A stretch of DNA of 64,000 nucleotides, taken from positions 658,070 to 722,069 of the forward strand of contig NZ_JARKNC010000001.1 in NCBI RefSeq assembly GCF_029360805.1, read 5' to 3'. Below the pieces are notes generated by a model. That model did not search any database. It was not told where the DNA came from and saw only the letters and a list, made by a program, of their open reading frames with translations. The translations under genes were made by a program, and so were the position numbers. Below, piece by piece: positions 17,795-26,870 of the stretch. Origin of the DNA: Daejeonella sp. JGW-45 (GTDB lineage Bacteria > Bacteroidota > Bacteroidia > Sphingobacteriales > Sphingobacteriaceae). The first letter of the stretch is position 1; every line of letters starts with the position of its first letter.

Positions 17795-19834
17795 TTACTC
17801 GCGGTCAAACGCTTGCTTACCGCTGTTTAAAAAATTAATATAATTGTCAATGTTGAGGTTAAAAGCCTGCGGCGTTACCAGGGGCTGTCCATCGTGACCC
17901 GCAATGACATAGTAAGGTTGCGAGTTGGTTCCAAATTTCGAGGCCTGAAAATCACTCCATTTTTGTCCGATAGTTTTAATTTTCTTTCCGCTAAAGGCCG
18001 ACGTATATTTCTCATTCTCGTCAAGTTCGGTTTTGTCATCAACATACAAAGATATTAAAACGTAGTCTTCTTTAAGCCTCTTTAAAACCTGGGCGTCCGG
18101 CCATACACTGGCTTCCATCTTACGGCAATTAACACAGCTCCATCCTGTAAAATCGATTAGAACGGGTTTATTGACTTCCTTTGCATAAGCAAGCCCTTCT
18201 TCATAATCGTAAAAAGCATTTAGTCCGTGAGGTGCATGAAAAAGGCCTGCATATTTCTTTCCCGCCTTTCCGGCGACATCAGGAGCCGAAATTCTGTTGG
18301 AATAAAGATCAAAATCCTGAGTAGTTTGCGGGGGGAGCCAGGCACTGAGAGGCTTCAGGGGTGCACCCCATAAACCAGGAATCATATAGATCGTAAATCC
18401 TAAAACCAGCATGGAAAAGAACAATCTTGGCAAGGACAAAAATCCTGTTTCGTTGTCGTGCGATAATCGAATCTTGCCTAAGAGGTATAATCCCCAAAAG
18501 CCAAAGATGACAATCCAGATGACAAGGAATATATCACGGTTAAAAACATTCCAGTGATAGGCAAGGTCTACATTAGACAGGAACTTAAATGCAAGAGCAA
18601 CTTCCAGGAATCCCAGGGAGACCTTTACTGTATTTAACCATCCACCTGATTTAGGCATCTCTTTAAGCCAGGAGGGGAAAATGGCAAACAGTGTAAAAGG
18701 TATTGCCAGTGCCGATGAGAATCCAAGCATTCCAGTTGCCGGCCCCAGATAGGATCCTTTAGACACCGCTTCTACTAAAAGCGTCCCGATAATTGGCCCT
18801 GTACATGAAAATGATACTAAAGCCAACGTAAAAGCCATAAAAAACAAACCAACGAATCCACTCTGGTTTGACTTTTCATCCATTTTGTTTACCAGCGACG
18901 TCGGAAGGGTTATCTCAAATGCCCCAAGGAAGGAGATTCCAAAGATTATCAATGCAACAAAGAACAACAGGTTAAATGTTGCGCTACTCGCTGCCTCATT
19001 AAGAGCTGAGGCACCGAATATCACGGTGATTAAAAGGCCAAGAGCAACGTATACAAGGATGATGGAGACTCCATAAATGATCGCACTTTGAATACCCTTA
19101 GCCCTCGAGCCAGATTTTTTTGTAAAGAAAGATACGGTGAGAGGAATCATAGGATAGATGCATGGCATAAAAAATGCTGCAAGACCGCCGATAAAACCAG
19201 CTATGAAAATGCCCCACAAAGATCCGTCAGTGCTGCCAGGAGCGCTAACGGAGTCTTTAACCCGAGCAGTATTCTGCGGCGGCGATACACTAGCTGCCAG
19301 AGAATCAGCTGTCTTTATTTGAGTCGTGTCTGCGCTGGCTTGACTGCCTTTACCAAGCTGATCAACGCCTTTGACCGGAATTTGAAATTCGACTTCTGCC
19401 GGGGGCAGGCATTTCTTATCATCGCATACCATAAACTCCAGTACACCCGAAACTGTCGTTTGAGGTACATTTAAGACGATCCTTTGCCTGAAATCAACTC
19501 TATCCTGGTGCCACGCAATCTGCATATCGAAATTTTTATCAAACGCGGACACAGCCTTGGGCGTCTCACTGACTTTTCCTTTTAACTGATATGCCTTAGA
19601 TGGAGTGAATTTAAAGGAGGTGGGAATCGGCCCACCTTCTGCTATGAACTGTGAATACACGTGCCAGCCCTCATCGATCTTCGCTGTAATAACGAGATCG
19701 AACTCGGTATGGCTAATCTTTTCTGATTTGAAGCTCCAGCGAACGGGGTCTTCGATTTTTGCATTCGGATCGGCAAACTGCGCATGGGCATTGAATCCCA
19801 GAAATAATGCTACAAGCGAAAGTAATTTCTTCAT
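17795..19834 (-). CDS. dsbD: Thiol:disulfide interchange protein DsbD
   Basis: 679 residues, full-length DsbD. A signal peptide (ending AHAQ) precedes the periplasmic alpha domain with the Cys pair CDDKKC near residue 137. Eight membrane helices carry the paired cysteines in FFMPCIYPMIP and SFSCTGPIIG. The C-terminal thioredoxin-like gamma domain has WSCVNC. It passes electrons from cytoplasmic thioredoxin to periplasmic thiols. It is flanked by birA (7 bp upstream) and pfkA (4 bp downstream), so it is co-transcribed with both. Confidence 0.96.
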   Translation of the reverse strand: MKKLLSLVALFLGFNAHAQFADPNAKIEDPVRWSFKSEKISHTEFDLVITAKIDEGWHVYSQFIAEGGPIPTSFKFTPSKAYQLKGKVSETPKAVSAFDKNFDMQIAWHQDRVDFRQRIVLNVPQTTVSGVLEFMVCDDKKCLPPAEVEFQIPVKGVDQLGKGSQASADTTQIKTADSLAASVSPPQNTARVKDSVSAPGSTDGSLWGIFIAGFIGGLAAFFMPCIYPMIPLTVSFFTKKSGSRAKGIQSAIIYGVSIILVYVALGLLITVIFGASALNEAASSATFNLLFFVALIIFGISFLGAFEITLPTSLVNKMDEKSNQSGFVGLFFMAFTLALVSFSCTGPIIGTLLVEAVSKGSYLGPATGMLGFSSALAIPFTLFAIFPSWLKEMPKSGGWLNTVKVSLGFLEVALAFKFLSNVDLAYHWNVFNRDIFLVIWIVIFGFWGLYLLGKIRLSHDNETGFLSLPRLFFSMLVLGFTIYMIPGLWGAPLKPLSAWLPPQTTQDFDLYSNRISAPDVAGKAGKKYAGLFHAPHGLNAFYDYEEGLAYAKEVNKPVLIDFTGWSCVNCRKMEASVWPDAQVLKRLKEDYVLISLYVDDKTELDENEKYTSAFSGKKIKTIGQKWSDFQASKFGTNSQPYYVIAGHDGQPLVTPQAFNLNIDNYINFLNSGKQAFDRE

Positions 19835-19841
19835 ATCACTG

Positions 19842-20612
19842 CTAAACGTTAATAAACTCCACTTCTTTGTTGTTAAAAATCAAAAGACCTTCGAAGGTTT
19901 CTACTATCAACTGCCCCGAAGGCGTTACTCCGGTAATCTTTCCTTTAAAAAACTTATTTTCTGATCTAAACACAGACCACTCATCGAGAAGGTATAAGTG
20001 ACTCAAATAATCTCTTGTCACCTTTTCAAAGTGTCCTGCCTTTAATTGAAGGTACCTTGCTTCAATTGAGCTGCAAATTTCGCTTAACAAAACGGACAGG
20101 TCGTAATCCTTGTGTAAAGCTTGTTTCAAGGATGTAACATTTTTAAGAGATTGAGGGAAAATAATCTGGTTTACATTGAGCCCAATCCCTATTATGGCAT
20201 TTCTGATAGTAATACCACTAACCATGTTCTCTATAAGCAGCCCACCGGTTTTTTTATTCCCGATATAGATATCGTTGGGCCATTTTATAGTGGCCGTATC
20301 CCCCACATAAACTCTCAACACATCGTTCAGAGCAACACTGACAGCCTTATTGAGCTCAAATTGACGATCGGCAGGCAGGAAGGTTGGGGTGAGTAGGATG
20401 CTAAACGTTAAATTTTTTCCTGCATCGCTGACCCAGGTATTATCAGCCTGACCCCTGCCAGCAAACTGCTTCTCTGCCATTATTACAGTGCCTTCCAATA
20501 ATGGCGTAGATTTTGACAAAGCATCCTTTAGAAAGGTATTTGTCGAGGCTACCTCTTTTAATGTAATAAGATTTTGTCCTACAAATAGTCCTGAAAAAGT
20601 ATTATTTTGCAA
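19842..20612 (-). CDS. birA: Biotin--[acetyl-CoA-carboxylase] ligase
   Basis: Attaches biotin to the biotin carboxyl carrier protein. 256 residues. The N terminus goes straight into the catalytic domain, so the helix-turn-helix repressor domain of E. coli BirA is absent (group I ligase). Motifs: STNTFLKD, GRGQADNTWVSDAGKNLTFSILL (biotinyl-AMP loop), KWPNDIYI. The start is TTG at 20612; the preceding in-frame codon is a stop, so no ATG alternative exists upstream. It is head of the birA-dsbD-pfkA-M2-gmhA run. Confidence 0.94.
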   Translation of the reverse strand: MQNNTFSGLFVGQNLITLKEVASTNTFLKDALSKSTPLLEGTVIMAEKQFAGRGQADNTWVSDAGKNLTFSILLTPTFLPADRQFELNKAVSVALNDVLRVYVGDTATIKWPNDIYIGNKKTGGLLIENMVSGITIRNAIIGIGLNVNQIIFPQSLKNVTSLKQALHKDYDLSVLLSEICSSIEARYLQLKAGHFEKVTRDYLSHLYLLDEWSVFRSENKFFKGKITGVTPSGQLIVETFEGLLIFNNKEVEFINV

Positions 20613-20636
20613 TTAAGATTTGCTTTATATAATTAT

Positions 20637-20669
20637 CAAAACTAATTTTTTTTAATGGTAAAAAACAAA
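20637..20669 (-). promoter_or_regulatory. Bacteroidota-type promoter for birA (TTTG-N21-TAGTTTTG)
   Basis: On the minus strand TTTG (20669-20666) is followed after 21 bp by TAGTTTTG (20644-20637), 24 bp before the birA TTG. Both the -33 and -7 elements match, making this one of the best promoters in the window. It overlaps the start of the divergent rsfS gene. Confidence 0.65.
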
Positions 20670-21029
20670 ATAGCTAAAGAATCCACTTCAATCTCAGAAC
20701 TCGCGATACATGGTATCCAGGAGAAAAAAGGAAATGACATTGTTCGGTTGGACCTAAGAAATATACACAGCTCGGTTGCAGATTATTTTGTTGTTTGTCA
20801 CGCCGAGTCGTCTACTCAGGTAAAAGCTATAGCACAAAGCGTTGAAGATGAAATTTTCAAGGCGCTAAAATTAGATCCGTGGAGAAAGGAAGGTCTGCAA
20901 AATGCAGACTGGATAATCCTTGATTATATCGATGTTGTAGTACACGTTTTCAAAACTGATAAACGTGAATTTTATGGTATTGAAGATCTTTGGGGAGACG
21001 CAGAAATGCAATCGTTTAAAAGCGCGTAA
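20655..21029 (+). CDS. rsfS: Ribosome silencing factor RsfS
   Basis: 124 residues, DUF143/RsfS fold. It binds L14 and blocks subunit joining in starvation. Typical motifs: VRLDLRNIHSSVADYFVVC, SSTQVKAIAQSVED, WRKEGLQNADWIILDYIDVVVHVF, FYGIEDLWGDA. It lies 47 bp upstream of ftsH on the same strand. Confidence 0.96.
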   Translation: MVKNKIAKESTSISELAIHGIQEKKGNDIVRLDLRNIHSSVADYFVVCHAESSTQVKAIAQSVEDEIFKALKLDPWRKEGLQNADWIILDYIDVVVHVFKTDKREFYGIEDLWGDAEMQSFKSA

Positions 21030-21076
21030 CCAGACCGCTTTATGCTTATGAAAATTTAAATACAACCTTGCACAGA

Positions 21077-23164
21077 ATGAAAGAAGATAAATCAGATACC
21101 AAGAGACCTATAAAGAAAATACCCGGTAAGAAGATAGTCCCCAAGCCTCCAAAGTTCAACATTATGTGGCTTTATGCTATTATAATCCTGGGGCTTTTCG
21201 TAGTTCAGTATATGTTTAGTGGCAACAATGCTAAAACTATCAACTATCAAAAATTTGAAAACGAAATGCTTAAAGCCGGTGATGTTGAAAAGCTGGTCGC
21301 TTATAAAAACGGGGACCTTTACAACATTGACGTCTACATTAAGAAAGATCGGCTCAACCAATCTAAGTATGACGATGTAAGAACTAAGAGTAGTTTAAAC
21401 ATGTCGTCTACCGGGCCTCAGTATATTTTCACCCAGGCGACTTATGAGAGTTTTGAAACAAAGATTAAAGAAGCGGAAAAAGATCTGCCGATTGATCAGC
21501 GTACGCCTATAATTACAGAATCGCGTGAAAGCCCCTGGGCGGGATGGCTAATGTCGTTTATTTTGCCAGTCCTCTTACTTGTTGGTTTCTGGGTATTTAT
21601 TATGAAGCGTATGGGCGGCGGCGCCGGTGGAGGCGCGGGCGGACAGATATTCAATATTGGTAAATCAAAGGCAACTCTTTTCGATAAAGAATCTCAGGTA
21701 ACCATAACCTTCAACGATGTTGCCGGGCTGGAGGAAGCCAAACAAGAGGTAATGGAAATTGTGGATTTCCTTAAAAATCCAAAAAAATATACCAATCTGG
21801 GAGGTAAAATACCCAAGGGAGCCTTACTAATTGGTGCTCCCGGTACCGGGAAAACCCTGATGGCTAAGGCAGTAGCAGGTGAAGCTCAGGTACCATTCTT
21901 TTCGCTCTCAGGATCCGACTTTGTTGAGATGTTTGTTGGAGTTGGAGCGTCGCGTGTGCGGGATTTGTTTAAGCAAGCTAAAGATAAAGCGCCATGTATC
22001 ATCTTTATTGACGAGATCGATGCAATTGGCCGGGCCCGTGGAAAAAACAACATAGTGGGCGGTAATGATGAACGTGAAAACACGCTTAACCAATTACTCG
22101 TTGAAATGGATGGCTTCGGGACAGATTCTGGTATTATTATCCTGGCTGCAACTAACAGGCCCGATGTTTTGGACACGGCTCTCTTGCGCCCCGGACGCTT
22201 TGACCGCCAAATCTCCATCGATAAACCAGATTTAGTTGGCCGTGAGCAGATCTTCAAAGTTCACCTTAAACCTCTCAAGCTGGCCGAGGGTGTTGATGCC
22301 AAAAAGCTTTCAGCGCAGACTCCTGGCTTTGCCGGAGCTGAAATTGCCAACGTTTGTAACGAGGCTGCTTTGATCGCAGCCCGCCGCAATAAAGAAGCTG
22401 TTGATATGCAGGACTTTCAGGATGCTGTGGATAGGGTTATCGGTGGACTTGAAAAGAAAAATAAGATTATCTCGCCCGAGGAGAAAAGAATCGTGGCTTA
22501 TCACGAAGCCGGCCATGCAATTGCAGGTTGGTTTCTTGAGCATGCCGATCCCTTGGTTAAGGTGTCTATCGTACCCCGTGGCATTGCAGCACTTGGTTAT
22601 GCACAATATCTTCCTAAAGAACAGTTTCTATACACTACTGAACAACTGCTTGATGGTATGTGTATGACACTGGGGGGACGTGTTGCTGAAGACATAGTCT
22701 TTAATAAAATATCTACTGGTGCTCAAAATGATCTTGAAAGAATCACCAAACTGTCGTATGCCATGGTTACTATCTATGGTATGAATGATAAAGTTGGAAA
22801 TGTTTCATTCAATGACACTCAGGGCGAGTACCAATTCAACAAACCTTATTCAGAAAAAACCTCTGAATTGATTGACATAGAGGTTAGAGCTCAGATAGAT
22901 AATGCATATCAGCGAACCAGACAACTTCTGACAGATAAAAGAGAGGGGCTGGAAAAACTGGCAGAAAAACTGCTGGAAAAAGAGATCCTGTTCCAATCGG
23001 ATCTGGAAGAAATTCTCGGTAAGCGTCCTTTTGATAACCGTACGACTTATGACGAGTTTGTGAACGGTATAGAACCTGCAGAGGTTGCGAAAAAGAACCT
23101 TGAGCACGAGGGTGTGGCCGATCATAACGTAGACCTTCCTGAAAACCGGTCTGCTCTGGACTAA
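21077..23164 (+). CDS. ftsH: ATP-dependent zinc metalloprotease FtsH
   Basis: Membrane-anchored AAA+ protease that degrades misfolded membrane proteins. About 695 residues from ATG 21077; a TTG nine bases upstream is possible but less likely. Order: basic N terminus, TM1 ([19 protein letters not shown]), periplasmic domain, TM2 ([20 protein letters not shown]), Gly-rich linker, AAA domain with Walker A GAPGTGKT and Walker [12 protein letters not shown], second region of homology ([20 protein letters not shown]), zinc site HEAGH, C-terminal helix. It is followed by an intercistronic hairpin and the LUD gene. Confidence 0.98.
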   Translation: MKEDKSDTKRPIKKIPGKKIVPKPPKFNIMWLYAIIILGLFVVQYMFSGNNAKTINYQKFENEMLKAGDVEKLVAYKNGDLYNIDVYIKKDRLNQSKYDDVRTKSSLNMSSTGPQYIFTQATYESFETKIKEAEKDLPIDQRTPIITESRESPWAGWLMSFILPVLLLVGFWVFIMKRMGGGAGGGAGGQIFNIGKSKATLFDKESQVTITFNDVAGLEEAKQEVMEIVDFLKNPKKYTNLGGKIPKGALLIGAPGTGKTLMAKAVAGEAQVPFFSLSGSDFVEMFVGVGASRVRDLFKQAKDKAPCIIFIDEIDAIGRARGKNNIVGGNDERENTLNQLLVEMDGFGTDSGIIILAATNRPDVLDTALLRPGRFDRQISIDKPDLVGREQIFKVHLKPLKLAEGVDAKKLSAQTPGFAGAEIANVCNEAALIAARRNKEAVDMQDFQDAVDRVIGGLEKKNKIISPEEKRIVAYHEAGHAIAGWFLEHADPLVKVSIVPRGIAALGYAQYLPKEQFLYTTEQLLDGMCMTLGGRVAEDIVFNKISTGAQNDLERITKLSYAMVTIYGMNDKVGNVSFNDTQGEYQFNKPYSEKTSELIDIEVRAQIDNAYQRTRQLLTDKREGLEKLAEKLLEKEILFQSDLEEILGKRPFDNRTTYDEFVNGIEPAEVAKKNLEHEGVADHNVDLPENRSALD

Positions 23165-23176
23165 TATTTTAAATCT

Positions 23177-23213
23177 AAGAAAGGGGATCTGATAAAATCA
23201 AATTCCCTTTCTT
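23177..23213 (+). terminator. Strong hairpin between ftsH and the LUD gene
   Basis: AAGAAAGGG (23177-23185) pairs perfectly with CCCTTTCTT (23205-23213), and the inner GATCTGAT/ATCAAATT pairs with two mismatches around an AAA loop. No separate T-run follows, so it may be an imperfect terminator or an mRNA-processing or stability element between the two genes. Confidence 0.5.
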
Positions 23214-23227
23214 CAAATCCGGCTTAC

Positions 23228-23863
23228 ATGAACGAAACTACTTCTAAAGAAAGAATGCTAAAGAAAGTCCGTAAAGCGCTTCTCGAAAAGCGGGACAATC
23301 CCTACCCTAATTTAGAAGACAGTTCACTTTATGAAGATTACGCCGGTCATATCGATCTTCTCTTCGCCGAACAACTAACAGCAGTAGCCGGAAATTTCAT
23401 TTTTTGTGAAGACGATATCCAGCTTATAGAAAATTTGCTTCATTTAGCTGACGAAAAGAACTGGCGAAAGATATATTGCTGGGAGCCCCGCTTACAAAAG
23501 CTCCTTGAAATGTACGAATATCCGTTCTACAGTACAGAAACAGACTTTTTAAATGCGGAAGTTGGTATTACCACCTGCGAAGCATTAATTGCACGAAACG
23601 GCAGCGTCCTTGTTTCGAACAGTGGCCACGCCGGCCGAAGGTTAAGTATCTATCCAAATGTGCATATCGTTATCGCATACACGTCGCAACTTGTTCTTGA
23701 CATCAAAGACGGCTTAAAATTGCTGAAAGAAAAGTATCCAAACGGTCTTCCGACTATGATTTCAAACATAACAGGACCTAGCCGGACCGCTGATATTGAG
23801 AAAACCCTGGTGCTTGGCGCCCATGGTCCTAAAGAATTATATGTCTTTCTTCTGGAAGGTTAA
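23228..23863 (+). CDS. LUD (LutC-like) domain protein
   Basis: 211 residues of the LutC/YkgG superfamily. Visible marks: an N-terminal helix, CEDD, EVGITTCEALIARNGSVLVSNS (the conserved LUD core) and SNITGPSRTADIEKTLVLGAHGPKELYVFLLE at the C terminus. LutC acts with LutA and LutB in lactate oxidation in Bacillus, but neither partner is nearby, so this is a stand-alone LUD protein of unclear role. It follows rsfS-ftsH on the same strand. Confidence 0.9.
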   Translation: MNETTSKERMLKKVRKALLEKRDNPYPNLEDSSLYEDYAGHIDLLFAEQLTAVAGNFIFCEDDIQLIENLLHLADEKNWRKIYCWEPRLQKLLEMYEYPFYSTETDFLNAEVGITTCEALIARNGSVLVSNSGHAGRRLSIYPNVHIVIAYTSQLVLDIKDGLKLLKEKYPNGLPTMISNITGPSRTADIEKTLVLGAHGPKELYVFLLEG

Positions 23864-24007
23864 AAAATCGAAAACTTCATCTTCCGCTCATCTTGATAAA
23901 CTAGGTTTGATACCACTTTACAAAAAAGATGAAAAAACTATCACTCATCAATTACCTCTTATTGAGAATTGGTATCTCGATGTTCAGATTGTAATATTAA
24001 GACGCCG

Positions 24008-24358
24008 TTAGCAATTCCTGGACATCTTTATATTTAGAGCATGAGTTTTATTAGCTGAGATGTGGATTGATACGCTACTTGCTGTATATCCGCAAACAAT
24101 AACGTCCACAACAAGCCGCCCTGCTTTAACATCCTTCAGAACAGCCTTTCCCTGCTCGTCACATACAGCAGTCCGGCCTATACTATCGATGCTTATCATG
24201 GCCCTGGAAATTGATCTGGCGGTCTCTTTATCTGTTACCAGCAACTCAAGGGCAGCGACGCCGGGAAGCTCAGGCTCAATAGGCTGAAAAATCGGAGGTT
24301 CGTTTATAAGATAACGCTCAGGAGAGTCCTCCTGCAAAACTGCACTTGTACCGATCAT
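24008..24358 (-). CDS. Small carboxypeptidase-regulatory-like (Ig-fold) protein, function unknown
   Basis: 116 residues. Residues about 35-112 look like a CarboxypepD_reg-like beta sandwich (LELLVTDKETARSISRAMISIDSIGRTAVCDEQGKAVLKDVKAGRLVVDVIVCGYTASSV, read as separate strands). There is no signal peptide, unlike most proteins with this fold. The codon pattern and sensible protein composition support it being real. It diverges from the radical SAM gene across a spacer with paired palindromes (24445-24480) that could regulate it. Confidence 0.6.
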   Translation of the reverse strand: MIGTSAVLQEDSPERYLINEPPIFQPIEPELPGVAALELLVTDKETARSISRAMISIDSIGRTAVCDEQGKAVLKDVKAGRLVVDVIVCGYTASSVSIHISANKTHALNIKMSRNC

Positions 24359-24444
24359 TTTAGTCTAATTTTTTAACCTAATTTCTTAAGCCATGCTTTA
24401 AACGCTTTTTCGGACAAGTTAGGTGAGAGCCGTTAATGTCCATT

Positions 24445-24480
24445 CGTTATTTAACGTCTTTTGTATCCGTTATTTAACGG
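24445..24480. promoter_or_regulatory. Paired palindromes CGTTATTTAACG / CCGTTATTTAACGG
   Basis: Two palindromes with the same core CGTTA-TT-TAACG at 24445-24456 and 24467-24480, with centres 23 bp apart. A further half-site CCGTTAA is at 24430-24436. They lie in the 195-bp spacer between the divergent small Ig-fold gene and the radical SAM gene, 73 bp before ATG 24554. This looks like a tandem operator. Confidence 0.5.
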
Positions 24481-24553
24481 GTATAAAAATAACAAACAAT
24501 ATCAATAATAAGAATCGCGATAAGGTTTACTAAAAATATTAGTATTTTCGCGT

Positions 24554-25624
24554 ATGACGCATGTAGAAAATAAGGAATTCTTTAAGGGGCGTGGAGCTCA
24601 GATAAACACCCACAATAAGTTTCAAAAAAACAAATATGTTGCAGATCATCAAGAAGGTTTAGACGACTTGATGCTGGAGGACACCACAACACAATTATTC
24701 GAGGAGCATCCAAAAAATATAGTTAGCAAGTCTAATAGTCCCGACCTGCCGTTTATGCTCTCAATAAACCCATACCAAGGTTGCGAACACGGCTGCTTAT
24801 ATTGCTATGCAAGGAACGCCCACGAATATTACGGGTTTAGTCCGGGACTTGATTTTGAGCGAAAGATAGTAGTCAAGAGAAACGCCGCAGAGCTTCTAGA
24901 AAAGTTCTTTAACAAAAAGGGCTATATTCCGGATACAATAATGATGTCCGGCAATACTGATTGTTATCAGCCTATAGAGAGAAAGCTCAAGATAACCCGG
25001 TCGCTCCTCAAGATTTTTTTAAAGTATAAGCACCCGGTCAGCATAATTAGCAAGAATAATTTGATGTTGCGAGATATCGACATTCTTTCGGAACTGGCCA
25101 AACTCGACCTTGTTCATGTAGCTGTAACCCTGAACTCCTTAAACGAACACCTTCGACAGAAGCTGGAACCAAGGACCGTAACCGGACAGAGCCGCATACG
25201 GCTTATATCGCAACTGGCAGAACATAATATCCCGGTCAGACTTATGTGTGCTCCAATAATTCCAGGGTTGAACAGCGATGAAATACCCACAATTATAAAA
25301 GCAGCGGCTGATGCCGGCGCAAGCGCAGCGACGTTTACCCTTGTAAGATTAAACGGTGCAATTGCAGAAATTTTTACTGATTGGATTTACAAGGCCTATC
25401 CGGACAGAGCTGACAAAGTCATGCACATGATAGCAAGCTGCCACGAAGGAAAGCTAAATGACAGCCGCTGGAATAGGAGGATGAGCGGTGACGGAAAAGT
25501 GGCTGAAAGCATTCATCAGTTGTTTCGCATCGCGGTTAAGAGGTTTATGAATGGACGGGCTTTAAAGCCGTTAAATATGACCCATTTCAGTCCGCAAGGA
25601 GGTAAGCAACTCGATTTATTTTAA
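24554..25624 (+). CDS. PA0069-family radical SAM protein (SPL-like)
   Basis: 356 residues. The radical SAM cluster is C77-x3-C81-x2-C84 in INPYQGCEHGCLYCYARN, preceded by a family-specific N-terminal region (LEDTTTQLFEEHPKNIVSKS). The family is related to spore photoproduct lyase-like enzymes; its reaction is not established. A TATTTTCG box (24543-24550), one base off the -7 consensus, ends three bases before the ATG. The following FabH-like gene has its own TATATTTG box. Confidence 0.88.
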   Translation: MTHVENKEFFKGRGAQINTHNKFQKNKYVADHQEGLDDLMLEDTTTQLFEEHPKNIVSKSNSPDLPFMLSINPYQGCEHGCLYCYARNAHEYYGFSPGLDFERKIVVKRNAAELLEKFFNKKGYIPDTIMMSGNTDCYQPIERKLKITRSLLKIFLKYKHPVSIISKNNLMLRDIDILSELAKLDLVHVAVTLNSLNEHLRQKLEPRTVTGQSRIRLISQLAEHNIPVRLMCAPIIPGLNSDEIPTIIKAAADAGASAATFTLVRLNGAIAEIFTDWIYKAYPDRADKVMHMIASCHEGKLNDSRWNRRMSGDGKVAESIHQLFRIAVKRFMNGRALKPLNMTHFSPQGGKQLDLF

Positions 25625-25635
25625 TTAACCACATT

Positions 25636-25643
25636 TATATTTG
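25636..25643 (+). promoter_or_regulatory. TAnnTTTG (-7) box before the FabH-like gene
   Basis: TATATTTG, 58 bp before ATG 25702 and just after the radical SAM stop. It suggests separate transcription with a normal leader. Confidence 0.45.
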
Positions 25644-25701
25644 TGGGAAATAGTTTACCTTTAATACACTAAACCATTATAGTATTCAGTATAAATTCCG
25701 G

Positions 25702-26778
25702 ATGAACGATAATATTAAGTCGGTTATAATAGGTACAGGTCACTACGCACCAATAAATATTATACCAAACGATCATTTTTTAGAACATAGCTTTTATGAA
25801 AAAAATGGAGAAGCTATCGTTAGAGGGAACACCGAGATAATTTCAAAGTTCCAGGACATAACTGAGATCGAGGAGCGGCGATATGCCGATCCGGACCAGC
25901 GGGCTTCAGACCTCGGATTTTTGGCAGCACAAAATGCAATTGAATCGTCCGGAATAGATCCCGAAAAGCTGGATTACATCATTGCGGCCCACAACTTTGG
26001 AGACATCGCACCGGGCTCTACCCGACCCGACGTTCTTCCGACTATAGGCTCGAGGATAAAGCACAAGCTTGGGATTAAAAATCCGGATTGTGTTGCGTAT
26101 GATCTCCCTTTTGGGTGCCCCGGATGGTTGCAGGGGATGATTCAAGCTGATTATTTTATACGATCAGGTGATGCAAAATACATTCTAATCATTGGTACGG
26201 AAACGCTCTCCAGGGTGATTGATCCCCATGACCGCGATAGCATGATCTTTGCTGATGGGGCTGGAGCCACAATTCTCGAGGGTAAACAGAACTCCGCAGC
26301 CGGGATTCTCGCACACAAAACACAAACACACACCCACGAAGAAGCATATTATTTGTATTCGGCAAGATCAAGCAATCCTGATGCTGATTCCCAGGAACAG
26401 TTTATTAAAATGGACGGTCGCAAGATTTATGAATATGCATTGAAGAATGTTCCTCTTGTGATTCAACAGGCTCTTCAGAAATCAGATACCGATATTACAG
26501 ATGTAAAAAAAGTTTTGGTCCACCAGGCTAATGGCAAAATGGATGAAGCTATTCTTAAAAGACTCTTTAAGCTTTATGGCTATAGGGATACTCCTTCGAA
26601 TGTTATGCCCATGACCATAAGTACGTTGGGCAATAGTTCGGTGGCTACTATACCTACACTTTTAGACCTTATAATGAAGAATCGAATGCAAGATCACCAG
26701 TTCGAATCAGGCGACAGAATTGTGCTGGCGTCGGTGGGAGCGGGTATGAATATTAACGCCATGGTATATCAATTTTAG
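25702..26778 (+). CDS. 3-oxoacyl-ACP synthase III (FabH-like ketosynthase)
   Basis: 358 residues, thiolase-fold condensing enzyme. The Cys-His-Asn triad is visible: C139 in PFGCPGWL, H274 in VHQANGKM and N311 in GNSSVATIP. The active-site Cys context (GCPG instead of the usual ACAG/ACSG) and the missing usual FabH start suggest a FabH paralogue that may prime branched, secondary-metabolite or other acyl chains rather than the housekeeping FabH. It has no acyl-carrier or other fab genes nearby. It ends at a bidirectional terminator. Confidence 0.85.
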   Translation: MNDNIKSVIIGTGHYAPINIIPNDHFLEHSFYEKNGEAIVRGNTEIISKFQDITEIEERRYADPDQRASDLGFLAAQNAIESSGIDPEKLDYIIAAHNFGDIAPGSTRPDVLPTIGSRIKHKLGIKNPDCVAYDLPFGCPGWLQGMIQADYFIRSGDAKYILIIGTETLSRVIDPHDRDSMIFADGAGATILEGKQNSAAGILAHKTQTHTHEEAYYLYSARSSNPDADSQEQFIKMDGRKIYEYALKNVPLVIQQALQKSDTDITDVKKVLVHQANGKMDEAILKRLFKLYGYRDTPSNVMPMTISTLGNSSVATIPTLLDLIMKNRMQDHQFESGDRIVLASVGAGMNINAMVYQF

Positions 26779-26833
26779 ATCGCCGTTGTTAACATTGATA
26801 TCATAGAATTTGTACTGATCTTCTATTAAAAGA

Positions 26834-26862
26834 AAAAAGCGATCAAAATTTGATCGCTTTTT
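26834..26862. terminator. Bidirectional Rho-independent terminator
   Basis: Perfect 14-bp inverted repeat AAAAAGCGATCAAA / TTTGATCGCTTTTT around one A. It has A/T runs at both ends, so it can stop the FabH-like gene (+) and the zinc-ribbon gene (-), whose stop lies nine bases away. Confidence 0.9.
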
Positions 26863-26870
26863 ATATTATG

